Source of the DNA: Betaproteobacteria bacterium | GTDB taxonomy: Bacteria > Pseudomonadota > Gammaproteobacteria > Burkholderiales > Usitatibacteraceae | Reading direction: 5' to 3' | DNA: 64,000 bases | Assembly: GCA_016708825.1 (NCBI GenBank) | Contig: JADJEZ010000009.1 | Span: 124,001-188,000, forward strand | In this document: positions 44,406 to 52,275 of the stretch, piece by piece | How positions within the stretch are numbered: position 1 is the first letter of the stretch | Layout of the letters: each line of letters opens with the position of its first letter | Made by a program: the position numbers and the translations under genes | The notes under the pieces: generated by a model | Told to the model about the DNA's origin: nothing | Databases searched by the model: none | What the model saw: only the letters and a program-made list of their open reading frames with translations

Positions 44406-45554
44406 TCAGCGCGCGGCCAGGCGCCAAAGCGAAGTGACTTCCGCCGCGCGCGCCGCGTGCAGGGGATCGGCCTCGTCGGCGGCCTTGGGATGCTTCGGCC
44501 GCGTGTCGAGGCGGTCGACGACCTTCAGACCCGCCGCTTCGATCATCGCCAGAAGTTCGTCCCGCGAGCGCAGGCCCAGGTGCTCGGCGAAATCCGAGAG
44601 GATCAGCCAGCCCTCGCCTTCCGGCTCGAGGTGGGCTGCGAGCGCGCCGAGGAAGCCCTTCAGCATCCGGCTCTCCGGATCGAAGATCCCGCGCTCCAGG
44701 GGCGAGCTCGGCCGCGCCGGCACCCACGGGGGATTGCACACGACGAGCGCGGCTTTCCCCTCGGGGAAGAGATCGGCCTCGACCACCTGCACCTGCTTCG
44801 CGACCTTGAGGCGCGCGACGTTCGCGATGGCGCAGTTGAGCGCGCGCCGGTCCTGGTCCGTGGCGATCACGCGTTCGACGCCGCGCTTGGCCAGCACGGC
44901 CGCCAGCACGCCGGTGCCGGTCCCGATGTCGAAGGCGAGGCTCGCCGTCGCGAGCGCCGCGGGCAGCGGTGCCTTTTCCACGAGATCCACGTACTCGCGT
45001 CGAATGGGCGAGAAGACGCCGTAGTGGGGATGGACGCGCCCGCCGGCCGCCGGGATGTCGATGCCTTCCAGCTTCCATTCATGGGCGCCGACCACGCCCA
45101 GCAGTTCCCGCAGCGAGGCGATCGACGGGAGCTTCGGCGGCCCCCAGGCTTCCGTGCAGGCCTGCCGCAGGTCGGGCGCGCGCCGCAGCGGGATGGTGTA
45201 GTCCTTGTCGAGGGGCACCAGCAACATGCCCAGCGTGCGTGCGCGCTGCGCCTGGGCCTGGCGATGCAGGTGAAAGGCCTCGGCCGGCGTGGCCGACTCC
45301 GCCCGCTTCCTGCGCCGGTGCGGCTGGCGATAGCTGCGGCTGCGCAGGGCCACGAGCATCTGGCGCGCGTTCTGGAAGTCGCCGCGCCACAGGAGCGCGG
45401 TGCCCTGGCCGGCGAGGCCATACGCTTCGTCGGCGCTCATGCGGTCGTCGGCGACGATCACCTGCTTGGGCGGCGGCGCCCCGCTTTCCGAGCGCCATTG
45501 CGCCGAGCGCGCCTCGCCGCCCTCCGTCCAGTGCACCGTGAGGGAATCTTCCAT
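44406..45554 (-). CDS. Class I SAM-dependent methyltransferase
   Basis: A 382-aa protein with a C-terminal Rossmann methyltransferase (motif I FDIGTGTGVLAAVLAKRG, acidic ATDQD, motif IV NPPW) like the N6-adenine/N5-glutamine group (RlmG/HemK-like). The N-terminal about 150 residues contain an Arg-rich segment (RSYRQPHRRRKRAES) suggesting RNA binding. The target base or protein is unknown. Its start is 1 bp after the stop of the pyrophosphohydrolase gene, so it is in that operon, which continues to the ABC exporter (about 45 bp further). Confidence 0.82.
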   Translation of the reverse strand: MEDSLTVHWTEGGEARSAQWRSESGAPPPKQVIVADDRMSADEAYGLAGQGTALLWRGDFQNARQMLVALRSRSYRQPHRRRKRAESATPAEAFHLHRQAQAQRARTLGMLLVPLDKDYTIPLRRAPDLRQACTEAWGPPKLPSIASLRELLGVVGAHEWKLEGIDIPAAGGRVHPHYGVFSPIRREYVDLVEKAPLPAALATASLAFDIGTGTGVLAAVLAKRGVERVIATDQDRRALNCAIANVARLKVAKQVQVVEADLFPEGKAALVVCNPPWVPARPSSPLERGIFDPESRMLKGFLGALAAHLEPEGEGWLILSDFAEHLGLRSRDELLAMIEAAGLKVVDRLDTRPKHPKAADEADPLHAARAAEVTSLWRLAAR

Positions 45555-45555
45555 G

Positions 45556-45903
45556 CTAGAGGTCCGTGTACTTTCGCGCGTTGCCGCGCGCCTTTTCCGC
45601 CGGATATTTCCGCGCGTTGGCGACGAGCTTTGCGTCGGCCGCGGCGACCGGGTCGATGCCCAGCTTGTCGGCGAGCCGGACGAGGTAGAGAAGAACGTCG
45701 GCGATCTCCTCGCCCGCAGCGGCGAGCGTCTCGGGGGCGGGCGTGCGGCTCTGCTCCTCCGTGAGCCACTGGAAGTTCTCGACCAGCTCTCCCGCCTCGG
45801 CGGAGAGCGCCATCGCGAGGTTCTTGGGCGAATGGAACTGGTCCCAGTCGCGCTCGGCGGCGAAATCGCGCAGGCGATCGCGCAGGCGGTTCAGTTCGGA
45901 CAT
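45556..45903 (-). CDS. MazG-like nucleotide pyrophosphohydrolase
   Basis: A 115-aa all-alpha NTP pyrophosphatase. The Mg-binding motif is present: EAGELVENFQW and EEIADVLLYLVRLADKLGI, giving the ExxE-x12-28-ExxD arrangement of MazG/RS21-C6-like enzymes. FAAERDWDQFHSPKNLAMAL matches the stand-alone MazG-like family that hydrolyses dCTP or other non-canonical nucleotides (house-cleaning). The ATG is 45903 after GGGAG. It starts an apparent operon with the methyltransferase 1 bp behind. Confidence 0.88.
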   Translation of the reverse strand: MSELNRLRDRLRDFAAERDWDQFHSPKNLAMALSAEAGELVENFQWLTEEQSRTPAPETLAAAGEEIADVLLYLVRLADKLGIDPVAAADAKLVANARKYPAEKARGNARKYTDL

Positions 45904-45998
45904 GCTCGTGCTCCCGGAAAGTCTTGTCGCGCGAGGCCCGTGACCTCGCTGCAGGAGCCCAATTGTGACCGATCGGGACGGAACCGCGCCGGTTTTCC

Positions 45999-48167
45999 TT
46001 ACCGCCGCGACCGGCGCGGGGCTTTGCGCGGCTTCGTGGCGGCCCTCCGGGTCTTGGCCTTCGGGTTCGTCGCGGCCTTCCGGGTCTTGGCCTTCGGGTT
46101 CGTCGCGGACTTCCGGGCGCCGGGCTTCGGTTTCGCGGCGGCCTTGCTTCGCGCCGCGAGCGCGAGGCTGCGCACCCGCCGGATGTCGGCGTCGGAAAAC
46201 GGCCCGTTCACGCCGGAGATGGCCGCGAGCGTCATGCCGTGCTTGATGCCGAGGCGGTAGATCTCGCGCACCTTCTCCCACTCGATCGAGCGGCCGACGG
46301 TGAAGTTCTCGAAGCGGCCCTCGAGGGCGAGCACGATGGTCTCGGCGAGGCACGCGTAGACCACGTTGGGCGGCAGGCCGATGTTCTTCATCGCGACCTT
46401 GCCCGGAAGATGGATCTCCCCGGATTCGATGACCAGCACGTCGGGGCGCTTCGCGACCTCTTCGGCCGGAAGGTCGAGCGGGCGGGCCACGTCCGTGATC
46501 ACGCAGCCGGGCTTCACCTTCGTGATGTCGAGGATCTTCTTCCCCGCGCCGGAAGTGGCCGTGACGATCATGTCCATCCCGCCGATGTTGCGCTCGGTGT
46601 TCGAGGACAGGAAGAGCTTCGCGTCCGGCGCCTCCTTGAGTATCGAGCCCTTGAGCGAAAGGAGCTTCGCCGTCTCCGGCGACACGAGGTAGACCTCCTC
46701 GGCGACCATCGCGAGGAGCCGCGCGCACACGGAGCCTATGGCGCCGGTCGCGCCGACCACCATCGCCTTGAAGCGCACCTTCTTGCCGCGCTCGACGGGA
46801 ACGAGCCCCAGCCGGAGCATCGCGTCGTGGGCGGCCCAGAGCGCGCCCGAGGCGCTGTAGCTGTTGCCGGTGGTGATCGGAAGCGGCGCGCGCCTGGCCA
46901 CCGTGAGGCCCGCATCCCCCACCACTTTCGTGAAAGCGCCCAGGCCCATGATCTGCGCGCCCAGACCGCGGGCCACGCGCGCCGCGTCGAGGAGCCGGCG
47001 GTAGGTGAACTCGGGGCTGTGGTTCATGATCTCCTTGGGCGTGCCGCCCACGGAAATGAGCCAGCCTTCGGTCTCCACGCCCGTGGGCGACTTGATCCCG
47101 CTCACCTTCGAGTACACGAAGGGCGGCGCGTAGGCCATGGCCTTTTCCAGCGCGTTCATGAACATCGGCGGCGAGACGTGGGAGAGCATCTCGATGGGCT
47201 TGATGTTCTTGAAGTACTCCTGCGACAGCGGGTGGATCACGAAGGCGAAGCGGTTCACCCTGCGGAAGCCGTTGGGGTAGAGGATGCGCGGCTCGGGGCT
47301 CAGGCCCTGGATGATCTCCAGGTAGTCGTCCTCGAGGAGGTCTTCCGGCTCCTTGTGCCGCGCGGCGAGGATCATCGCATCGAGCAGGCTCGGCGCAATC
47401 ACCTGGCCGTAGAGCACCGGTGCACCGTCGATCACCAGGTTCACGCCCTTGCGCTTGAGGTGCGCGAGGCGCTTGTCGTTGACGGTGGAGGTGACGATGG
47501 TCTTGCCGGCGAGTTCCTCGGTACCGAATTCGTCCAGCTCGTGCACGGGGGCGACGATCACGGTCGCCTCCTGCATCGCGCGGCGCAGGATGAAGTGGCG
47601 CCATTCCTTGGCCAGCAGGTTGTCGGTGAGGACTTCCGGCACGCGCTCGGTCACGAAATGCGCACCGCTCGCGTAGCGCTCCAGGGCGTCGATCGAGGTG
47701 AGCATCTTCGGGATGCCGAGCTGGAAGAGCGCGTCGGCGAATTCCAGGTTCGGCGTGTACTCCGCGAAGGTTTGCGCGAGCTTGTAGTTGGTCGCCCCGG
47801 TGAAGAAGAGCACCTTCGCGTTGGTGAAGTAGGCTCCCAGCTTCGACTGGACATGGCGCAGCGCCCATTCCTGGAGGATGTCGCCCAGGCGCCCGCCGGT
47901 GGTGACCGGGACGCGGGTCGCGATGCCGGCGAGACGCGCGCTGTCCTTCTCCACGTACTGGCGGCCGCCGACGGTGTAGGAATCCTTCACCACCCCCAGG
48001 CCGATCGCCGCCGCCTGCCCGTCCCAGTGGGCCAGGAGCTTCGCCGCGCGCGGCGTGCTGCCGTTGGTGCCGATGCGACGGACCTGCATCTGGCTACCGA
48101 GAAACCGCGCCGTGAACTCGAAATCCTGCGCCGCGGATCCGAGGCTCAAGCCGACCACCGTCTTCAT
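45999..48167 (-). CDS. Two-part protein with long-chain acyl-ACP reductase (AAR)-like C-terminal half and basic tail
   Basis: A 722-aa protein from the ATG at 48167 (MKTVVGLSLGSAAQDFEFT). Residues about 1-300 are an N-terminal domain I do not recognise. Residues about 320-650 resemble cyanobacterial acyl-ACP reductase: VIHPLSQEYFKNIKPIEML, a Rossmann loop KAMVVGATGAIGSVC, and NVVYACLAETIVLALEG, whose Cys (about residue 606) matches the AAR nucleophile context ACFAEAM. ENFTVGRSIEW and IKHGM also align. AAR reduces fatty acyl-ACP or acyl-CoA to aldehyde with NADPH. The last ~50 residues are Lys/Ala repeats. It is divergent from an iron alcohol dehydrogenase. Function is inferred from remembered similarity. 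Confidence 0.6.
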   Translation of the reverse strand: MKTVVGLSLGSAAQDFEFTARFLGSQMQVRRIGTNGSTPRAAKLLAHWDGQAAAIGLGVVKDSYTVGGRQYVEKDSARLAGIATRVPVTTGGRLGDILQEWALRHVQSKLGAYFTNAKVLFFTGATNYKLAQTFAEYTPNLEFADALFQLGIPKMLTSIDALERYASGAHFVTERVPEVLTDNLLAKEWRHFILRRAMQEATVIVAPVHELDEFGTEELAGKTIVTSTVNDKRLAHLKRKGVNLVIDGAPVLYGQVIAPSLLDAMILAARHKEPEDLLEDDYLEIIQGLSPEPRILYPNGFRRVNRFAFVIHPLSQEYFKNIKPIEMLSHVSPPMFMNALEKAMAYAPPFVYSKVSGIKSPTGVETEGWLISVGGTPKEIMNHSPEFTYRRLLDAARVARGLGAQIMGLGAFTKVVGDAGLTVARRAPLPITTGNSYSASGALWAAHDAMLRLGLVPVERGKKVRFKAMVVGATGAIGSVCARLLAMVAEEVYLVSPETAKLLSLKGSILKEAPDAKLFLSSNTERNIGGMDMIVTATSGAGKKILDITKVKPGCVITDVARPLDLPAEEVAKRPDVLVIESGEIHLPGKVAMKNIGLPPNVVYACLAETIVLALEGRFENFTVGRSIEWEKVREIYRLGIKHGMTLAAISGVNGPFSDADIRRVRSLALAARSKAAAKPKPGARKSATNPKAKTRKAATNPKAKTRRAATKPRKAPRRSRR
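46046..46108. repeat. Tandem 30-bp repeat (33-bp period) in the basic tail of the AAR-like gene
   Basis: Two identical 30-bp units (46046-46075 and 46079-46108) encode consecutive copies of an 11-residue ATNPKAKTR-containing unit. It is a coding tandem duplication that expands the Lys/Ala-rich C-terminus and is a likely site of length variation. Confidence 0.85.
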
Positions 48168-48320
48168 GGAAATCGCGTCCCTGCCTTGCCAAAGGCCCAA
48201 CTTGCCAGAATCCGGCGAGCGCACCTTGACTTATGTCGCCTTTCCCCGACGAATCCGTGCCTTGGACACGCGGGAATGGTGCACGCTGGCGGCATCGAAT
48301 CTGCGAGCGCGGAGCGGGAC

Positions 48321-49571
48321 ATGATCGAGATGCCGGGCGTGGTGGGAGACGTGGTGCGCTCCGTGGGGCTTTCCACGGCGATGAAGGCCGCGGGCGTGGT
48401 GACGGGGCTGCTGCCCATCCCGCAGCCGATGCTGCTGGTGGGCCCGGGCTCGAGCGCGCGGCTGGGGCAGGCCCTCGCCGGCTTCGGCCACAAGAGGATC
48501 CTCATCGTGACCGACAAGGGGGTCGCGAAGCTGGGGCTCCTGAAGGGATTCACCCAGGCGCTCCGGAAGGGCCGCGTCGATTTCGTGGTGTTCGACGCCG
48601 TGACGGCCGATGCGCCCATCCCGGTGATCGAGCGCGGCATCGCCTTCTACAACCGGCGCGCGTGCGATGCGATCGTGGCCTTCGGCGGCGGCTCGCCCAT
48701 GGACGCGGCCAAGGCGATCGCCTATTCCGTGGCCAACCGGAAGCACCCGAAGAAGCTCGTGGGCTACTTCAAGGGCCTCTCCGCACCGGTGCCCGTCTAC
48801 GCCGTGCCCACGACCGCGGGCACCGGGTCGGAAGTGACGGTGGCCGCGGTGATCTCGGACCCGGAAGCGGCAACGAAGCTCGTGATCGCCGACACGCGCC
48901 TCGTGCCTTCCATGGCCGCCCTCGATCCCACGCTGATGACGGGGCTGCCGAAGGAAGTGACGGCGGCCACGGGCATGGACGCGCTCACCCACGCCGTGGA
49001 AGCCTTCATCGGGCAGTGGGCCACCGCGTACACGGACCGCATGGCGCTCGCGGCCGTGGGGCTCATCTACGAGAACCTGCCGGTGGCCTGCCGAACCCCG
49101 CGGAACCTCGAGGCGCGGGAGCGCATGGCGCTCGCGGCGACCTACGCGGGCATCGCGTTCACCCGCGCCAACGTGGGCTACGTGCACGCGATCTCCCACC
49201 AGTTGGGCGGCAGGTACCACACGCCGCACGGGCTCGCCAACGCGATCATGCTGCCGCGCGTGCTCAAGGTCCTGGCTCCCGCGGTGACCAAGCGCCTCGC
49301 GCTGCTGGCGGTGGCGGCCAAGGTCGGCAAGCCCGGCGAGCGCGCCGCGGCGCTCGCGAAGAAGTTCCTCGCTTCCATCGAGAAGATGAACCGGGCGGTG
49401 GGAATCCCCGCGCATCTCGCGGCGCTGCGCGAGGAGGACATTCCCGCGCTCGCCAAGGCGGCCTGCTGGGAGGCGGACACGAGCTATCCCGTGCCCAAGT
49501 ACCTGTCGCCGAAATCCTGCGAGACGATCCTGCGCGGGGCGCTCGTCGCCCCGAAGCGCAAGCGCCGCTAG
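48321..49571 (+). CDS. Iron-containing (group III) alcohol dehydrogenase
   Basis: A 416-aa Fe-ADH. The NAD-binding segment IVAFGGGSPMDAAKAIAYSV and PVYAVPTTAGTGSEVTVAAV are canonical, and the metal-binding histidines are in DALTHAVEAFI, YVHAISHQLGGRYHTPHGLAN. It probably interconverts alcohols and aldehydes. The ATG at 48321 (MIEMPGVVGDVV) follows GGAGCGGG. It is divergent from the AAR-like gene over a 153-bp spacer (48168-48320), with TTGACT at 48226-48231 as a possible -35. An aldehyde made by the AAR-like protein would be a natural substrate; this is inference. The pcm gene follows 20 bp behind. Confidence 0.9.
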   Translation: MIEMPGVVGDVVRSVGLSTAMKAAGVVTGLLPIPQPMLLVGPGSSARLGQALAGFGHKRILIVTDKGVAKLGLLKGFTQALRKGRVDFVVFDAVTADAPIPVIERGIAFYNRRACDAIVAFGGGSPMDAAKAIAYSVANRKHPKKLVGYFKGLSAPVPVYAVPTTAGTGSEVTVAAVISDPEAATKLVIADTRLVPSMAALDPTLMTGLPKEVTAATGMDALTHAVEAFIGQWATAYTDRMALAAVGLIYENLPVACRTPRNLEARERMALAATYAGIAFTRANVGYVHAISHQLGGRYHTPHGLANAIMLPRVLKVLAPAVTKRLALLAVAAKVGKPGERAAALAKKFLASIEKMNRAVGIPAHLAALREEDIPALAKAACWEADTSYPVPKYLSPKSCETILRGALVAPKRKRR

Positions 49572-49591
49572 GGATTCGCCAGGAGGCGGCC

Positions 49592-50344
49592 ATGCGCGTT
49601 GCCTGGCTCACGTCGCTGCTCGCCGCGCTGTGCTTCGGCGGGCACCCAGATGCGCGCGCGGGGCCGGGCGAGGCCGGGCCGGTGCGCACCGATCCCTACG
49701 CCGGGCCGCGCAGCGACATGGTGGCCCGGCAGCTTCGCGCCCCGGGGCGCGGCATCCGCAATGAACACGTCCTCGCGGCCATGGGCCGCGTGCCGCGCCA
49801 CGAGTTCGTGCCGGAGCCCCTGCGCGGTGCTGCCTACTCCGACCGCCCGCTGCCCATCGGCCACGGCCAGACCATCTCGCAGCCGTACATCGTGGCCTTC
49901 ATGACCGAGGTGCTCGATCCCGCGCCCACGGACCGGGTGCTCGAGGTCGGCACCGGCTCCGGCTACCAGGCCGCGGTGCTCGCCGGGCTCGTGCGCGAGG
50001 TCTACTCGATCGAGATCGTTCCGCCCCTGGGCGAGCGGGCGCGCGCGGATCTCGCGCGGCTGGGCTACGGCAATGTCCACGTGCGCATAGGCGACGGCTA
50101 CGCGGGGTGGCCCGAACGCGCGCCCTTCGACGCGATCATCGTCACCTGCTCGCCCGAGCACGTGCCCGCGCCGCTCATCGCGCAACTGCGCGACGGCGGC
50201 CGCATGGTGATCCCGGTGGGCGAGGCGGGCGGCGTGCAGGAGCTCTACCTGCTCGAGAAGCGCGGCGCGCAGGTGGTGCGGCGCGCGGTGCTGCCGGTTC
50301 GCTTCGTGCCGATGACGGGGCGCGCGCAGGAAAGCGGACGCTGA
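49592..50344 (+). CDS. pcm: Exported protein-L-isoaspartate O-methyltransferase
   Basis: A 250-aa protein of the Pcm family: repair of isoaspartyl residues by SAM-dependent methylation. Motifs include RNEHVLAAMGRVPRHEFVP, SDRPLPIGHGQTISQPYIVA, and SAM-binding VLEVGTGSGYQAAVLAGL, which are diagnostic. Unusually it begins with a signal-like segment (VAWLTSLLAALCFGG), so it may act in the periplasm, whereas E. coli Pcm is cytosolic. AGGAGG at 49581-49586 and ATG at 49592 fit well. It lies behind the Fe-ADH gene and is probably cotranscribed. Confidence 0.88.
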   Translation: MRVAWLTSLLAALCFGGHPDARAGPGEAGPVRTDPYAGPRSDMVARQLRAPGRGIRNEHVLAAMGRVPRHEFVPEPLRGAAYSDRPLPIGHGQTISQPYIVAFMTEVLDPAPTDRVLEVGTGSGYQAAVLAGLVREVYSIEIVPPLGERARADLARLGYGNVHVRIGDGYAGWPERAPFDAIIVTCSPEHVPAPLIAQLRDGGRMVIPVGEAGGVQELYLLEKRGAQVVRRAVLPVRFVPMTGRAQESGR

Positions 50345-50362
50345 CCCCGCGAAGGCTTCGCG

Positions 50363-50450
50363 GCGGATCCCCGTTTGTAACAACGCGAGTTTCCGTTTGC
50401 GCACGCGCGAGTCTCCGATTGCGCCGGCGCGCATCTGCGTTCAGCCCGCG
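50363..50450. repeat. Four imperfect 22-bp tandem repeats upstream of a TetR gene
   Basis: Units start at 50363, 50385, 50407 and 50429. The most similar pair (50385 and 50407) shares GCGAGT, then TCCG and TTGCGC at the same offsets. A 22-bp period is close to two helical turns, so proteins bound to successive units would lie on one face. The array ends 43 bp before the TetR start at 50494. Confidence 0.5.
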
Positions 50451-50493
50451 CTGGCGCATGGGCGCCGTATTCTGTACCATCCAGTCCATAACC

Positions 50494-51075
50494 ATGGCAC
50501 GCCCCCGCGAATTCGATCTCGACCAGGTTCTCGACAGCGCCACCCGGGTCTTCTGGGCGCGGGGCTACGAGCACACGTCCGTCGACCAGCTTTGCGACGC
50601 GACGGGCCTGGGCCGCTCGAGCCTCTACGGCGCCTTCCGCCACAAGCGCGGCCTCTACGTGCAGGCGCTCGCGCGCTACGAGGAAGGCTCCGTGGCGCGC
50701 ATCCGGGCCGCACTCGAGGGAAGGCCCGTGCGCGAGGGCCTGGCGCGCTTTCTCGCGGGGCTGGTCGACGCGATCGTCGCGGGCCCCGGCAGGCGCGGGT
50801 GCTTCATCGGCAACTGCGCTGCCGAACTCGCGCGCCTGGACCGCGTGGCCGCCTCGCGCGTGCGCCGCAGCCTCGCCCGCATCGAGGCCGAGTTCGCCTC
50901 CGCGCTGGAAGCGGCGCAGGGCCGTGGAGAGATCGCGAAGCGCGCCGACGTGCTAGCCCTCGCCCGTTTCATCACCGCAGGCATCCAGGGGCTTCGACTC
51001 GTAGGCAAGGCGAACCCCGACCGCAAGGCGCTCGAGGACGTGGCGGCCGTGATGCTGCGCGCCCTCGAAAATTGA
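50494..51075 (+). CDS. TetR/AcrR family transcriptional regulator
   Basis: A 193-aa TetR regulator. The HTH spans residues about 8-55 (DLDQVLDSATRVFWARGYE, then GLGRSSLYGAFRHKRGLYV); the C-terminal part (GRRGCFIGNCAAELARLD) has two cysteines five apart, a pattern seen in ComR/YcdC-like TetR proteins and possibly redox-active. ATG at 50494 is chosen over longer readings because MARPREFD is the usual start. It is 22 bp upstream of a peroxiredoxin-like gene, then a DUF302 gene, so it likely controls this redox-stress operon. Confidence 0.87.
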   Translation: MARPREFDLDQVLDSATRVFWARGYEHTSVDQLCDATGLGRSSLYGAFRHKRGLYVQALARYEEGSVARIRAALEGRPVREGLARFLAGLVDAIVAGPGRRGCFIGNCAAELARLDRVAASRVRRSLARIEAEFASALEAAQGRGEIAKRADVLALARFITAGIQGLRLVGKANPDRKALEDVAAVMLRALEN

Positions 51076-51097
51076 CAACCCCCGAAAGGAATTTTCC

Positions 51098-51631
51098 ATG
51101 CCCATGGCCTTCAAGCCCCGCCAGCCCGTCCCCGCCCTCGAACTCGACACTCTCGGAGGCGCGCGCTGGTCGCTCGCCGCGCAGAAGCCCGAGCAGTTCA
51201 CCATGATCGTCTTCTACCGCGGCTACCACTGCCCGGTCTGCCGCAAGTACCTGACGGAACTGAACGGCATGGCGGCGGAATTCGAGAAGCGCGGCGTGGC
51301 GGTTCTTGTCGCGAGCAGCGACACCGAAGAGCGCGCGCGCATGGCCCGCGACGAATGGGGCCTCGCCAACCTCACCATCGGCTACGGCCTCACGATCGAC
51401 AAGGCGCGCGAATGGGATCTCTGCGTGTCCGCGGGCCGCGGCAAGACTTCCACCGGCGTCGAGGAGCCCGCGCTCTTCTCCGAGCCTGGACTCTTCCTCG
51501 TGCGCCCCGACGGCACGCTCTACTGGGCCAACCTCTCGACGATGCCCTTCGCGCGCCCGCATTTCGCCGAGATCACCGGCGCCATCGATTTCGTCGTCGC
51601 GAAATCCTACCCTGCCCGAGGCGAGGCCTAG
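51098..51631 (+). CDS. Peroxiredoxin-like AhpC/TSA family protein
   Basis: A 177-aa thioredoxin-fold protein. The motif YRGYHCPVCRKYLTELN provides a CxxC at the position of the peroxidatic cysteine; the fold continues with VLVASSDTEERARMARDEWG and PGLFLVRPDGTLYWANL. It belongs to the peroxiredoxin-like (AhpC/TSA) subgroup and likely reduces peroxides or serves as a thiol oxidoreductase in the cytosol (no signal). AAAGGA precedes the ATG at 51098. It is in the TetR-DUF302 operon, which supports an oxidative-stress role. Confidence 0.88.
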   Translation: MPMAFKPRQPVPALELDTLGGARWSLAAQKPEQFTMIVFYRGYHCPVCRKYLTELNGMAAEFEKRGVAVLVASSDTEERARMARDEWGLANLTIGYGLTIDKAREWDLCVSAGRGKTSTGVEEPALFSEPGLFLVRPDGTLYWANLSTMPFARPHFAEITGAIDFVVAKSYPARGEA

Positions 51632-51679
51632 ACCCTCGTCCGCCACCCACCCCGCACGGCAAACCCACCGGAGACCTCC

Positions 51680-52131
51680 ATGAGACTCGCATCCCGCATC
51701 GCAGCCACCGCCCTGCTCCTCGCAGCGACTTCCGCTTTCGCCGCCGACGGCCTGGTGACCGTGCCTAGCGCCCACGCTCCCAAGGCAACCCTCGACCGCC
51801 TCGAAGCGGTGCTGAAGGAAAAGGGCCTCACGATTTTCCTGCGCGTCGACCACGCCGCCGGCGCGGCGAAGATCGGCAAGACGCTTCGCCCCACGGAGTT
51901 GCTGGTGTTCGGCAATCCCCAGGGCGGAACGCCCTTCATGGAGTGCGCCCAGTCGGTGGGGATCGACCTGCCGCTGAAGGCGCTGGCGTGGCAGGACGAG
52001 GGGGGGAGAACTTCCTCGGCTACAACGACCCGCGCTTCCTCGCGGCGCGCCACGGAGTCGCGACCTGCCCGGTCGCGGAGAACCTGCGCAAGGCCCTGGA
52101 AGCGTTCGCGGCGGCGGCGACGAAGCCCTGA
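51680..52131 (+). CDS. DUF302 family exported protein, frameshifted in a G run
   Basis: A secreted DUF302 protein of about 150 residues when corrected. The first frame gives the signal peptide (MRLASRIAATALLLAATSAF) and ADGLVTVPSAHAPKATLDRL, then LRPTELLVFGNPQGGTPFM, ending at ALAWQDEGG. The second frame supplies ENFLGYNDPRFLAARHGV and a C-terminal helix to 52131. The break is in a run of seven G (52000-52006) that should be eight (or five), so an indel in the homopolymer is the natural explanation. DUF302 proteins are small periplasmic proteins of unknown function. It is the third gene of the TetR/peroxiredoxin operon. Confidence 0.85.
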
Positions 52132-52275
52132 GCGACGCGCTCCCGCGCGCTTTCCGAGAGGAGGCCCTGCCCGGCTCAAGTCCGCTCCCGACCTGCCGAT
52201 AATCCCGAGCCAGCGCAGTATCGGCGCGCCCGGGGCGGGCACGCTCCTGCGCAACGACCCAAGAGGGTTCTTGAC

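Noticed and set aside
46239..48320. Plus-strand open frame opposite the AAR-like gene, continuous with the Fe-ADH
   Set aside because: It reads as antisense shadow; only from ATG 48321 does conserved Fe-ADH sequence begin.
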